From Mastigias papua (lineage: Eukaryota; Cnidaria; Scyphozoa; Rhizostomeae; Mastigiidae): DNA of 64,000 nt. The stretch's first letter is position 1, and each line of letters begins with the position of its first letter. The stretch is from the NCBI GenBank assembly GCA_964019165.1, contig OZ025269.1:16027187-16091186 (forward strand), given 5' to 3'. The translations under genes and the position numbers were made by a program. Shown piece after piece: positions 54,801 to 64,000 of this stretch. The notes below the pieces were generated by a model that saw nothing but the letters and a program-made list of their open reading frames with translations, was not told the origin of the DNA and ran no database searches.

Positions 54801-57800
54801 TGCAAGTTGCTAATCTAAGTGTATTTCAGTTGAATCCAAAGTTGAATGCTAGAAAAAGAAGGAAATATTGCATGATTTAATTTCTTCCATGTGAAGCAGT
54901 ACGGTTTGTGCGAAAAACAAATTGAGGTCTCTCTTATGAGCTATTGTGGTGCAATTGAGGCCGATTAAGAACAGAGGTCTAATAGTATTTAAAAAGAGGT
55001 CAATTCAATTGAAAATGAGTTTATTAATGTGACTTTGCTAGTTAGTACAATATGTAATATTTCAGGTTAGCATTAATTTTACAGTGATACATTTAGTTTA
55101 CATTTTTTTAGGCACGATTAAATAAGAACAATTTATGGGTCCAAAAGAGCAATGATCACCGTGGTATTCAGATAGTTAACATTGATGGTGAGCAGGTATC
55201 TTATTATGACTAATTTGCCATAAATAACGAAAGGTTCACTTTTACAATAAGAGCCCACATATATGAGCCTTCATTTATTACCAACCTACCACCTGACTTG
55301 CACATTTTGATTTCATTTGTGTAGAGCTTTTTCTACCCTACATTTCAGCCAGGTTCTCAGCTTTGGTTCATTCTGTATCCTTTGAGAAATCAATTCAGCC
55401 TTTACAAAAATCGACCCCTTTCATGAATGCACCAAGAACATCATGTACATAACCGTGATAGGCAGGGTCTGCAGGGATAAGATCTGTGTTATAATTTGCA
55501 TCTTGAATTGAACATTCTCGTTTCGAAGATAACAGACTTATGTGTGCGAGTGTTTACTCTATCTTTTACCTACAGTAGTCTGGAACCTTTCTGCAGGTGT
55601 ATAGCGATAGCTTTTTGACATGTGTGGTGTCTCTTTTTGCCATACCGAGTGTTGTTTGTGAACAGTTGGATTGATGAGAGCTCTTGAATTTTGAAATATT
55701 CGTCAAGAAAATCATTGTTATTTTTGGTTTGATATGGTAATTATATGAAAAAATGCAACAGATGGTGGTGTTGTCAAAGTTGTTGCGTTGTATTCAACTT
55801 ATGGGCATATTCGCGTTAGTCAGATCTCTTCAGACCAGGGAAAATAGTCCGAAGTATGCGAGTCCAACGTAAGTCCAGATCCTCCAAGAGCACATTTTGA
55901 TCGCTTGGAAGGCTTGTGACCTTTATTGTTGACATTTTCGCAAGATTCAAATGCCTTCTACGAGCTCTGATCGGCTCCTACACAAATGTAGAGTAGGAAG
56001 CTGAGTAGCTGTAACATTCTCACCTTTGCTATTGAAATCAAGATCAATATCCGACTTATATCGTGCTTGTTTTAGAATCGGACTTCAACAAGACTCCTAC
56101 TTGCGCAAAAAAACCTACTTTTAAATCCAACGTACGCATAGAAAAAATATAGCAGTTACAGCAAGCAGATGTGGACCGTGTATTTTTGTCCGACTTATGA
56201 AATATCCGACTCAAGTGAATCTGAATTACGCGTGTTTGACTGTATTTCGAATGACTCTTTACTATTTGTTTTAGACCACGGTCATGTTGCTGGTTCCCAT
56301 CGTAGCTTTTTGAGACCCCCTAAGATTCGGGAAATGGGACTCTCAGTTCCACCTACCCCCTTTCTGCGGGCCTGTTTGGGACTACTTTTGGGAATTTCTT
56401 TTAATGCTGCAATGTTATGGGGATTTTCTCTCATTGGCATATTTGTTAATGTAACTTGTTTTTTCTTCTGCACACCCAGGTCTAGACTTCTCAAGTACTA
56501 AATCATTTGTGCAATTGTATATTTCAAATCCGTTGCTCATTGATAGAAGGTTAGTAAATTGTTTTTAAATTCTTTTAATGAGTTTAGCTCTTTATATATG
56601 TGTTTTATCCTATCGCAAATGGGAACTTTGAGGTATTGTTTTCATTGTTGATTGGTTATTATATTTGATATACTGATTGACCTATCGTGATGCTTTGCTT
56701 TACATGAGATAACCCACGAAACTAGATTGACTTCTACTTAAGTTTTCAGCAAAGAAATTAAGGGCATTCTATATGCAAGAGCGTTGTTGGTACTTTAAGG
56801 CAATATTGACTGAAGATGTGGGGTGCAATATCCCCTAGCATTCTGTCGTTTGTTAGTCAGTATACCACTACTGCACTCAGTAACACAGTATGCCGGGTTA
56901 GTAATACAACGTCAAAAGACGGAATGTTCACAAGACTTATTTTGCTAGGTCTACTGACATGGACTTATAGACAACGCACAGAGAAGATTCGTTTTATAGT
57001 TATTAATATGACAGCCGTTAAAATACTCTTTCCTATCTGTAAAAGAGAATCCGCCCTATTTACAAACGGTGCTACTTAGCACAGACAGGGGCCTAGCCTT
57101 GAAAAATTCCTTCTATACCTCCCAAACAATTCGTGCTTTACCCACAAATGAGGTATTTCCTGAGAACTACAATGCCTGCCAAAAGTGGTTGGAACACCAA
57201 CACAAATGCATTGATTTCCGACTCCTGCCGCTTCTCCGTGACGCCACTTAAAATGTAAACCCCCTCCCCCCCTCAAACAATATTGATTCGATAGCGGAGA
57301 CCAGTAGCTTTAAAAAAACGCATCGCTTTTGGCCTTTGAGTTGCCCATATTTGCTTCATATAACATTTTTTAACGGGGGAAGGGATGCTATAGCTCATCT
57401 ATAGCGAATATCATAGCAAGTGTTCCAATACTTTTGGCAAGCATTGTACATCATGCATCATAGCCATGTGCAATTGCATGCCTGTTCTGACTCACGTCTA
57501 TATATAGAATCACGCCTTTAATGGTATAAGAAGCATTCACAGACGCATTTCCATTTTATGAGAATATTTACAAAATGTTCTGCAGAAATTTAGCCCAGCA
57601 CGTTTCCTAGTGATTGTTTTATCACGGAAGCTTGTCTGTGTGTTGTTTACCACCGCAAGTCACTTTCTGGTCTGCTGCAGTATTTTTAGTGTCTATCGAG
57701 TTATTTCTTACAATCTGCATTTAACAATTAATCTGATTTCTTCTAAGATCTTTGAGGTTACGCACGAGAGCTTGGGAGATAATCGCCAATTTGTAATACT

Positions 57801-60247
57801 CTGCATAACTGTTATTATTCTCATTTACATCTTTACAATTGCCAGATGTAAACAAACGAACTTTGTTTTCATTCCAGGAAATTTGACATTGGAGTTTACG
57901 TAGTGGTGACGTCGGTAGATCCATTGAGAGTCTACATATATGAAGAAGAGATTTTAGTGAGGTGATTCATGAATTTTTGGTAAAACAGGAGAATGCGTAA
58001 CCGACTACGCATCTAGCAGGAAATCTCGGGATTTATTGACCAGAGACTACTAATAACAAGAAATTCTTTAGCATTCTTCTTCCAACAGCCCCACAATCAC
58101 ACGCTACCTTTTGTTGGTATTGCTGTTATCTCGAGATTAGAATGTCTAATGCGGAAGTCGTAACTTTAGCGTAGCTCTTTAGGGTATTGGAGAAGTTATG
58201 TTTATTATATGGTACAGTATCATGCGATCATAATTCTACTACGATGTTTTATTTGCCATTCAAATTCTATAGATGCTAGTGATTCTTGAATTTCCATGGG
58301 AGTATGATAGGATTTCATAATAATTCTGTTGTCGATTGGTTATTTAAAGGAACAAAAATGTAAATATATTTGGTTAAAGGGAACTGACTGAATAATATTC
58401 TTCATTTTTAAGCCTTCTCATGGTATCTCCACAGTACCTCCATGTTGCCGTATTCTTAATTATAGCAATTTTCTTGCTTATATGCCTGCTTGATTTTCAG
58501 ATTCTGTCAAAAGGACTACGAACCCTTTGATGAAAAGGATGTAGCCAAATACGTGGTTGGTGCTGATTATGACCCACCGTCAAAGGTAAAACACAGATAT
58601 TTGGATTTGTTGTGCAGAATACTAGGCAGCCCTCAAAACATTGTTTGTACTTTATACGACCCAGACAATGTTTGTTAATCTTGGGAGCTTTTATAAATAT
58701 CGACTCTTTCTTGTCTGATTATCTTCATAACCCTCTCTCACACCCAATCATAATCTACTTTCTGTTGCACACTGTGCAAGATAACTCTTTCCAACCAAAT
58801 ACTCTGCTAGAACTGGGCTTTTTTACAAATTAGGACGTAGCAAATATTTCTTTGATAATACTTTACTTTTGCGTCTTTGTGAAGTACACATTGACATCCT
58901 GTAATCAATTCTAAAATCATATTTTTCAGCCACCGTCGTTGCGACTTTTTTTCTAACTTCTTCATGCTACTCTTGGTGCCATCCTGCCACTTGCATCCAC
59001 CTGGTTCCTCCCTTCTCTTCCATCCTATCTTTCTACTTCCGGTTTTATGTCCTTCTCGTTCTCCTTCCTCATCTGGATGATCCTCCTCTAGGCCAAACTC
59101 GTTGTGGATAGACCCTGTAAACAGAATTTGGCGTCAAGGCAATTCTCCCCCTACACAACTGCTACATTTTGTATATTTTTGCGTTGGATAGTAAACATGA
59201 AAATTGCTAGAGGTAGAGGAGATCATAGATGGCAACGGAGCAAAGAGAATCAAAATTGAAACATTTCGTCAATGTGTTTGGACAGCAACTGTAACGAATC
59301 TCAACATGCAAAGTAAATTTTTTCAAGACAGCAACTGCTATTTTCTCTTAGAGAAGAAATCAATATTCTCAATTCACCCATATTTCATATTTCCTGTCTA
59401 ATTCTATTTAGGAGGGTAGCCCGTCAGCAGACCGTGTTTTTAATTGGCCATTGATCAAAAACTTTGGTTGCAAAGAATAAAGATTTATTGGTATTACTAG
59501 CTAAAAGTTGAAAGATATAGTATAGTTAAATTTTATAGGTTAAAATACTATTAAAAATTGAAAGAGTAAAATAATGTATATTTGAATACATGTTAAGCGA
59601 ATTATTTGAGATTATGCAACGAGGATGCCCGCTTGTTTCTGTCCTGAAGGCTATTCCATAGTGGTACCCCTAGATATGAAAAGCTTTTTGCTTAATTCTT
59701 GACTTTTTCTTGAGTACTGTTATATCAATCTGTGTATGAAGCAAGTTATATTAGGCTTACTTTGAGTTGTGAGTGAAGAGCTCAGTTAGCCGTAAACCAA
59801 TTGACTGAATGAATGGAAGACCACGGTCGTAAGCAAATTTTTATCCACTCGTAGCATTTACAGGTCGTTGACTGGGCACGGAACCAGTTAGATTGGGTTT
59901 CACATCTTATGCAAACAATCACAGATCCAGCTTATGTAATCACAAAGTCCATCCAAACCTCTCTGTGACTGGTCCAAATGAATCCTTTTCCTTGTTGATG
60001 TTTATGCTAGGATGAACATATATGTGTCTAGTATCAACTAACTGTTTACGAATTCCTCATGATGATTATCACTTTATCATAGCAACTCAAGTCTTTTTTC
60101 GGAAGTGCAGAAAATTCTATTATTCTTGGGGTACTGTGTTGAGTTTTTGATTCCTAACTATGTTGCAGATGCCGTCACTTCAAAGTTATTTCAATCATGG
60201 ACGGTTTAGTAGAAAACAAGCAGTGTTTGGATATCTTCAAAGCCAAG
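51807..60247 (+). CDS. Tubulin-tyrosine-ligase-like protein, TTLL15-type (5' part, eight exons)
   Basis: Exons: 51807-51995, 53652-53813, 54206-54325, 55112-55187, 56480-56549, 57878-57961, 58501-58585 and 60169-60247, all with GT/AG ends and in phase; about 288 residues are visible and the last ends in phase 1, so more exons lie to the right. TTLL enzymes ligate amino acids (Tyr, Glu or Gly) to tubulin tails in an ATP-grasp fold. Visible motifs: WVQKSNDHRGIQ (ATP-grasp KxxxHRG), SFVQLYISNPLLIDRRKFDI, VYVVVTSVDPLRVYIYEE and VRFCQKDYEPFD, then KMPSLQSYF. A short cytosolic N-terminus and a hydrophobic span at about 14-33 (VYAIFAVLAFGTALIALNAY) indicate a type II membrane anchor, as in TTLL15. 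In KFDIG the position normally held by Arg (KFDxR) is Gly. Start chosen as the first Met before the anchor. The precise activity is unknown. Confidence 0.85.
53069..53132 (-). mobile_element. tRNA-derived SINE-like sequence
   Basis: On the minus strand the A-box-like TAGTGGCTCAGTCAGTAGAC (from 53132) is followed about 50 bases later by the B-box-like GTTTGAAGTTCACTC. The spacing is that of a tRNA, but no cloverleaf with an acceptor stem can be drawn. TTLL intron 1. Confidence 0.45.
53497..53556 (+). mobile_element. tRNA-derived SINE-like sequence
   Basis: A box TAGCTCAATTGGTAGAG (53497-53513) and B box GTTCAAGCCC (53543-53552) lie at tRNA-like spacing. Acceptor and anticodon stems are poor, so this is a SINE head rather than a tRNA gene. 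TTLL intron 1. Confidence 0.55.
55805..56250. mobile_element. Possible non-autonomous DNA element
   Basis: The right end, reverse-complemented, reads TACAGTCAAACACGCGTAAT then TCAGATTCACTTGAGTCGG. The left end CGCGTTAGTCAGATCTCTT with TCAGACC is a looser match. TCCGACT and its complement recur inside. TTLL intron 4. Borders are uncertain. Confidence 0.35.
57170..57446. mobile_element. 277-bp Tc1/mariner-type MITE
   Basis: CAATGCCTGCCAAAAGTGG, then TTGGAACAC, at 57170 is mirrored by the complement of CAATGCTTGCCAAAAGTA, then TTGGAACAC, ending at 57446. TA flanks both ends (57168-57169, 57447-57448). The TGCCAAAAGT..TTGGAACAC wording is typical of Tc1-like termini. No transposase. TTLL intron 5. 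Confidence 0.8.
59470..59720 (-). mobile_element. 3' tail of a CR1/L2-type LINE
   Basis: On the minus strand KSFSYLGVPLWNSLQDRNKR is the LWNSL C-terminal box of a non-LTR reverse transcriptase, followed by an AT-rich tail with several in-frame stops. Dead fragment in TTLL intron 7. Confidence 0.6.
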
Positions 60248-60721
60248 GTAAAGTACTGAAAAATCATTGTTTGGATGTACCTCCGCTTATCTGTTAAATC
60301 GCACGTTCTATATACTGTATATCAGCGTGTGGAAATTCCTAAGCTCTCAGCTGATCTCCAGTTGGCTCCTCCTTCTTCGTTGACTTCAGCAACTTTTAGT
60401 TTCTTAGCAGTGCAATTTTTCTTTTATATGATGTGTAATGATTGTGTGAAAGAGCTTGACAGTGACGCTCGATGTTTTCGAGTGCATCCAAAGTTCAAAG
60501 CTCCAAATGCAGTGCTGTGCTTGATTGACAGGCCTGTCGCGAGGGGCACATGGGGGGGGGGGGGCGTCACACCTCCACTTGAAAAACACTGCGTCAGCAA
60601 AACGTGCCTTTCATCAGCCAACCCTATGATTTTCGTTAAATTATGCGGCTGTTCGGCACAAATTGCAGCTTTCATAGGTATCAAGTAGGTATGCAGCATG
60701 TTGTCGGCAATATTGGAAGTA

Positions 60722-62123
60722 CAGTAGAACTCGCATAATTCGGATCGGCTTTATCCGGATTTCGGTGTATTCCGGACAGAATTACTAAGTCCAATTAATT
60801 TCCTATTGAATTGTACTAAATTAATTCCCATTATCCGGATTTCCTAGTCCGGATAAATGCATAAACCGGACTATATGTTTGGGCAATTATGCTATTCTTT
60901 TACCGTAGTCCGGATAAATGATCTTAGAAATATGTCAATGAGCACAGGTGTATTCTTCACTGTATTACCATATCCTAACTGCATACATTATAACCAATAA
61001 GTGACATGAATCCCTGCTTCAAGCAGAGGCCAGCGTGTTGGCAACACTTTAAAACAATACACTTTCATAATTATCATGGCTTCATAGCGAAAGCATACAG
61101 ATCGTACGTACCAAGAGAAATATAGAGTAATTAAATTTTGCGATGAGAATCCGGGAATAAAACGAAGCGACATAGCGTTAAAGTTTGGAATAAAACCACA
61201 GACTTTAAGGCATATGATGAAAGTAGAAACGAAGAAAAAAGTTTTTAATGTTGTGGAAAATCCGCCAGATGCAAGAAAGGGTACAATAAAGCGTGTAAAA
61301 AATGTACGTTTTCCAACATCGAAGCCGCTTTTATTATTTGTCTCCGTCAGTATTGTACCGATCCGGATTTGAAAATTCATGGAGACATGCTTGTAGCAAA
61401 GGCTGACTATTTCTGAAGGAATTGGGTTGTGAAAGTTCGGAAATGACCTCGGGATGGATCCACTTATGTAGAAAACGCTACGGAATGGGGGAAATTTTGA
61501 AATCAAGCGAAGCAGGGGATACTGAAGTGTGAAAGAGTGAAAGGTAGGAAAACTAAAGGAGATCCTAAAGTTGTATGAACCAGAGAACATTTTTAGTGCT
61601 GATGAAACCGGTCTGTTCTGGCCACTGTTACCAGAAAAAAGCCTAGGATTCATCGGTACAAAGCAGCATGGTGGTAAAAAAACAAGACTAGGATTACTGC
61701 ATTAGTTGCGGCAAACATGACTGGAAGGGAAAAATTGCTGCTGATAGTGGTGGGCAAAAGCCAAAAGCCTCTGGCTTTCAGAAATGTGCTTCATATTCTC
61801 GTTACTTACAGGGCAAATAAGAAAGCGTGGATGACAAGGGAACTGTTCACTGAATGGTTAATGAAACTAGACAGACAAATAAAACTTAAACATAGAAAAA
61901 TTGCAATGGTAGTCGACAACTGCACAACCCATCCGTCAATAGGTATTCAGGAGTGACTTGAATTATGACATTGTACGTGAATCCGAAATATGCTGGGAGT
62001 GATCTCCAAACAACAACACAAATTTAACGGGGTCACAGAAAAAATTTTAGCGTAATCCGGATTTGCTTTAATCCGGACGAATTTTGGCGGTCCAATTAGA
62101 TCCGGATTATGCGAGTTCTACTG
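60722..62123 (+). mobile_element. Tigger (pogo/Tc1-mariner) transposon, complete ends
   Basis: CAGTAGAACTCGCATAAT followed by T/C and CGGATC at 60722 is mirrored at 62123, and TA lies on both sides (60720-60721, 62124-62125). CCGGAT blocks recur in both subterminal regions. The 1402-bp body carries a broken transposase (separate entry). It lies downstream of the last visible TTLL exon. Confidence 0.92.
61075..61956 (+). pseudogene. Tigger transposase pseudogene (CENP-B HTH and DDE)
   Basis: The N-terminal helix-turn-helix can be read from the ATG at 61078 (RKHTDRTYQEKYRVIKFC, IALKFGIKPQTLRHMM) but has a TAG at codon 4. A frame shift follows near 61320, then fragments of the CENP-B-type domain (MTSGWIHLCRKRYG), the first catalytic Asp block (FSADETGLFWPLLPEKS), a break, AANMTGREKLLLIVVGKS and the second block AMVVDNCTTHPS before a stop at 61954. 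At least three lesions make it inactive. A 221-codon frame on the minus strand here is only the antisense shadow. Confidence 0.85.
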
Positions 62124-62126
62124 TAT

Positions 62127-62201
62127 ATTGAAGAGTGTCAGCTGTGCTATCAGGGATCTCGCTCTGATTGAAGAGTGTCAGCTGTGCTATCAGGGATCTC
62201 G
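62127..62201. repeat. Two-copy 40-bp-period direct repeat
   Basis: A 35-base unit (ATTGAAGAGTGTCAGCTGTG then CTATCAGGGATCTCG) at 62127-62161 is repeated without change at 62167-62201, separated by CTCTG. It abuts the right end of the Tigger element. Confidence 0.95.
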
Positions 62202-62620
62202 TGGCGGTTACCACGCCACATTATCGGCAAATTTTATTTCATTCCTTCTTCCAGAAGCAATATCTTCTTGACGGCCCTGCTGATTGACATATGATTGTAC
62301 AACGAAGTCTTCACCGGTTTTTGAATTTGTTTCTATATCATGCTATAGGTAGTAGACATCTGAAAAGACTAGCTAAGCAGTAGACGAAAGAAATATTTTC
62401 AAACCAAAGTATTTTTACGGAATCTTTTGTCTTACGTGTATTTTCTGTAAGGAACCGTTTTATAAGGAATCCACCTGCAGAAAGCCAAAAAATTTACGGA
62501 ACTCATGCTACTATTGGCAAAATCGTCAAAGAACTTTTATATTTTCAATGCACGCTTTGTATGAGAAACGGATTTGGATGTTTCTTACTATTATGTTGTC
62601 AAACCTAGCCTTAGTGTTTC
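62202..62620. other. Unassigned sequence between the Tigger and foldback elements
   Basis: No exon or repeat recognised. It may be intron of the TTLL gene, whose remaining exons are expected to the right of the window. Confidence 0.4.
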
Positions 62621-62624
62621 TTAA

Positions 62625-64000
62625 AGGGGAAGTTCAGGAAAAAACTAAAATTTGATATGTTGTAGAGAATGTCGCAAAACCCCATGATCTGAAGTGTTTT
62701 TGCTCTTACTTGCGTACTTCCGCTGATATTCCCAGTTGTTTCTCGTCAAAATCCACCTCGTGCTAGGCCGCCATCCTCACCTTTTCGCAAGACAGAAGTT
62801 GTTGTTGCACTGACGTCGTCACGTGTAGAAAGACTCTGAATCACTACCTTTGACTACAAAAGTTGGGAATATTATACCCATTTCAGTGACCTAAAAGCGG
62901 GCCAGTGGTATTGCAAAGTCATAAATACATCAAAACAGAGCTGCAAATATATCTTTTATTATTCTGGAAGTTGCCTATGCTTCTAATAGCGACTTTCAGA
63001 CAGTCAAGAAATTCCAGCTGCGAACCTATGCAGCATCCACTTTTTAAATAATCGACATACTCACAGAGGTCGTTAATTTCTCTGAATAATTTTTTTTGCA
63101 CATATTTCGACAACATAAAAATTTTCCAGTCCAGTACTAAATCGCTCTGAAGACTTTCTTAGCAAGAAGTTTTTCGATCCGATCTGTTGCACATAAGCAT
63201 TGCTGGAAAGTAAAAAATCTCCGTGTACTTTTTAAATAATGGTAAACCTTAGTCAATGACAGAAACTGCTTCTGAAGGGCAGCCGTTATAAAATATTCAG
63301 CATTTTATAAACAGATAATCGAGTTTCAAATGCATATGAACTTATAGACTTTCTTGGGTCGCTAAAAATCCAGTACTGACTTTTCTTAACTTTTTGAACA
63401 ACCGAATACTACTCCTAATAAACCACTTTAAAAAAAAATCGTATACATGCTTTGTACAAAATGTCTTAGTACAGTGGCCCCTTATATGGATCAATGTTTG
63501 GAGAAAATTCAAAAATGTCATGTTGAAAATGTCTAACAAAAAGAACTATTACCTGTAAACGAATGATCAGAAATCTCAATTGTATCTTGATAGTCCAAAC
63601 TTTTTCAATAGATTTGCATTGACCGGCATTTCTTTCCACATATACACTAGTTACTATTAGCAATTCCTTCTCGTTCAGTTTCACGAACATTGGCCCTCAA
63701 ATCAATATCCCAATGTCCTGACTCGGTCCTCAAATCAGTATCCCAGTGCTCAAGTTTTTTCCCAGTTTCCATGTAAAACAACTTCAAACGAACACTGTGA
63801 GGCACTTCTGTCTATTTTATTTCGCTACTTCAACACAGCATTCTTTTGATGACCCCTTGCCATATTCAGCCATTTTGACTCATAAGCGACTTCCAGAATA
63901 ATAAAAGATATATTTGCAGCTCTGTTTTGATGTATTTGTGACTTTGCAATACCACTGGCCCGCTTTTAGGTCACAGAAATGGGTATAATATTCCCAACTT
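62625..64000. mobile_element. Long-inverted-repeat (foldback) DNA element, Kolobok/TTAA type, cut by window edge
   Basis: 62860-62979 and 63881-64000 are reverse complements over 120 bases with only a few mismatches, and the second arm runs off the window. The first arm probably begins at AGGGGAAGTTC (62625) directly after TTAA (62621-62624), the target duplication used by Kolobok and piggyBac; the AGGG start favours Kolobok. The 0.9-kb interior shows no convincing transposase, so it is probably non-autonomous. Confidence 0.75.

Noticed and set aside
55188..55195. Alternative TTLL exon 4 donor at 55196 (GTATCT)
   Set aside because: It would force a stop in exon 5; the donor at 55188 (GTGAGC) keeps phase and yields the expected FVQ..PLLI block.
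59204..59310. Possible extra TTLL exon (VEEIIDGNGAKRIKIETF)
   Set aside because: The exons at 58585 and 60169 join directly in phase and match the family; this segment does not fit between them, so it is probably chance.
60988..61653. 221-codon minus-strand frame
   Set aside because: Shadow of the broken Tigger transposase on the plus strand.

Overview
This is nuclear DNA of a multicellular animal. It has spliced genes with GT/AG introns averaging about 1 kb, moderately AT-rich sequence, long TA microsatellites and many eukaryotic transposons (P element, Tigger/pogo, RTE-like, CR1/L2-like and Penelope-like retroelements, hAT, Tc1-like and TTAA-type DNA elements). No bacterial or viral operon structure is present. 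The transposon mix and ABCC4-type gene suggest a marine invertebrate, possibly a cnidarian or an early deuterostome; I cannot name the species.

Layout. (1) About 1817-11159, + strand: the 3' end of a gene for a protein with two PTB-like domains. Its two visible exons are in phase across a 7.76-kb intron that holds, on the opposite strand, a LINE tail, an RTE-like reverse transcriptase and a whole 4.2-kb P-element-like THAP transposon with terminal inverted repeats and a target duplication. (2) 11160-14000: intergenic. (3) About 14.0-48.04 kb, + strand: a complete ABCC4/MRP4-like transporter. I could join 28 coding exons in phase to a 1461-residue protein (TMD1-NBD1-TMD2-NBD2-acidic tail). A GC-rich stretch ending in a splice donor at 14274 may be its promoter and 5' noncoding exon. 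Its introns hold several MITEs, two long TA arrays, hAT and LINE remnants and a hammerhead-like motif. (4) 48040-51806: intergenic, with a Penelope-like reverse transcriptase fragment. (5) 51807 to beyond about 60247, + strand: the 5' part of a membrane-anchored tubulin-tyrosine-ligase-like gene (TTLL15-like); eight exons join in phase and the 3' end is outside the window. Its introns hold tRNA-derived SINEs, a Tc1-like MITE, a LINE tail and a decayed Tigger element. (6) 62625 to the right edge: a long foldback element flanked by TTAA, cut by the window end.

The three host genes lie on the + strand but are not functionally linked in any way the sequence shows. The most notable items are the P element with an uninterrupted DDE core, the family of short inverted-repeat elements, the foldback element at the right edge and the hammerhead/Penelope traces. 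All exon joins were done by hand from splice-site consensus, reading phase and family resemblance; no alignment or transcript data were available.
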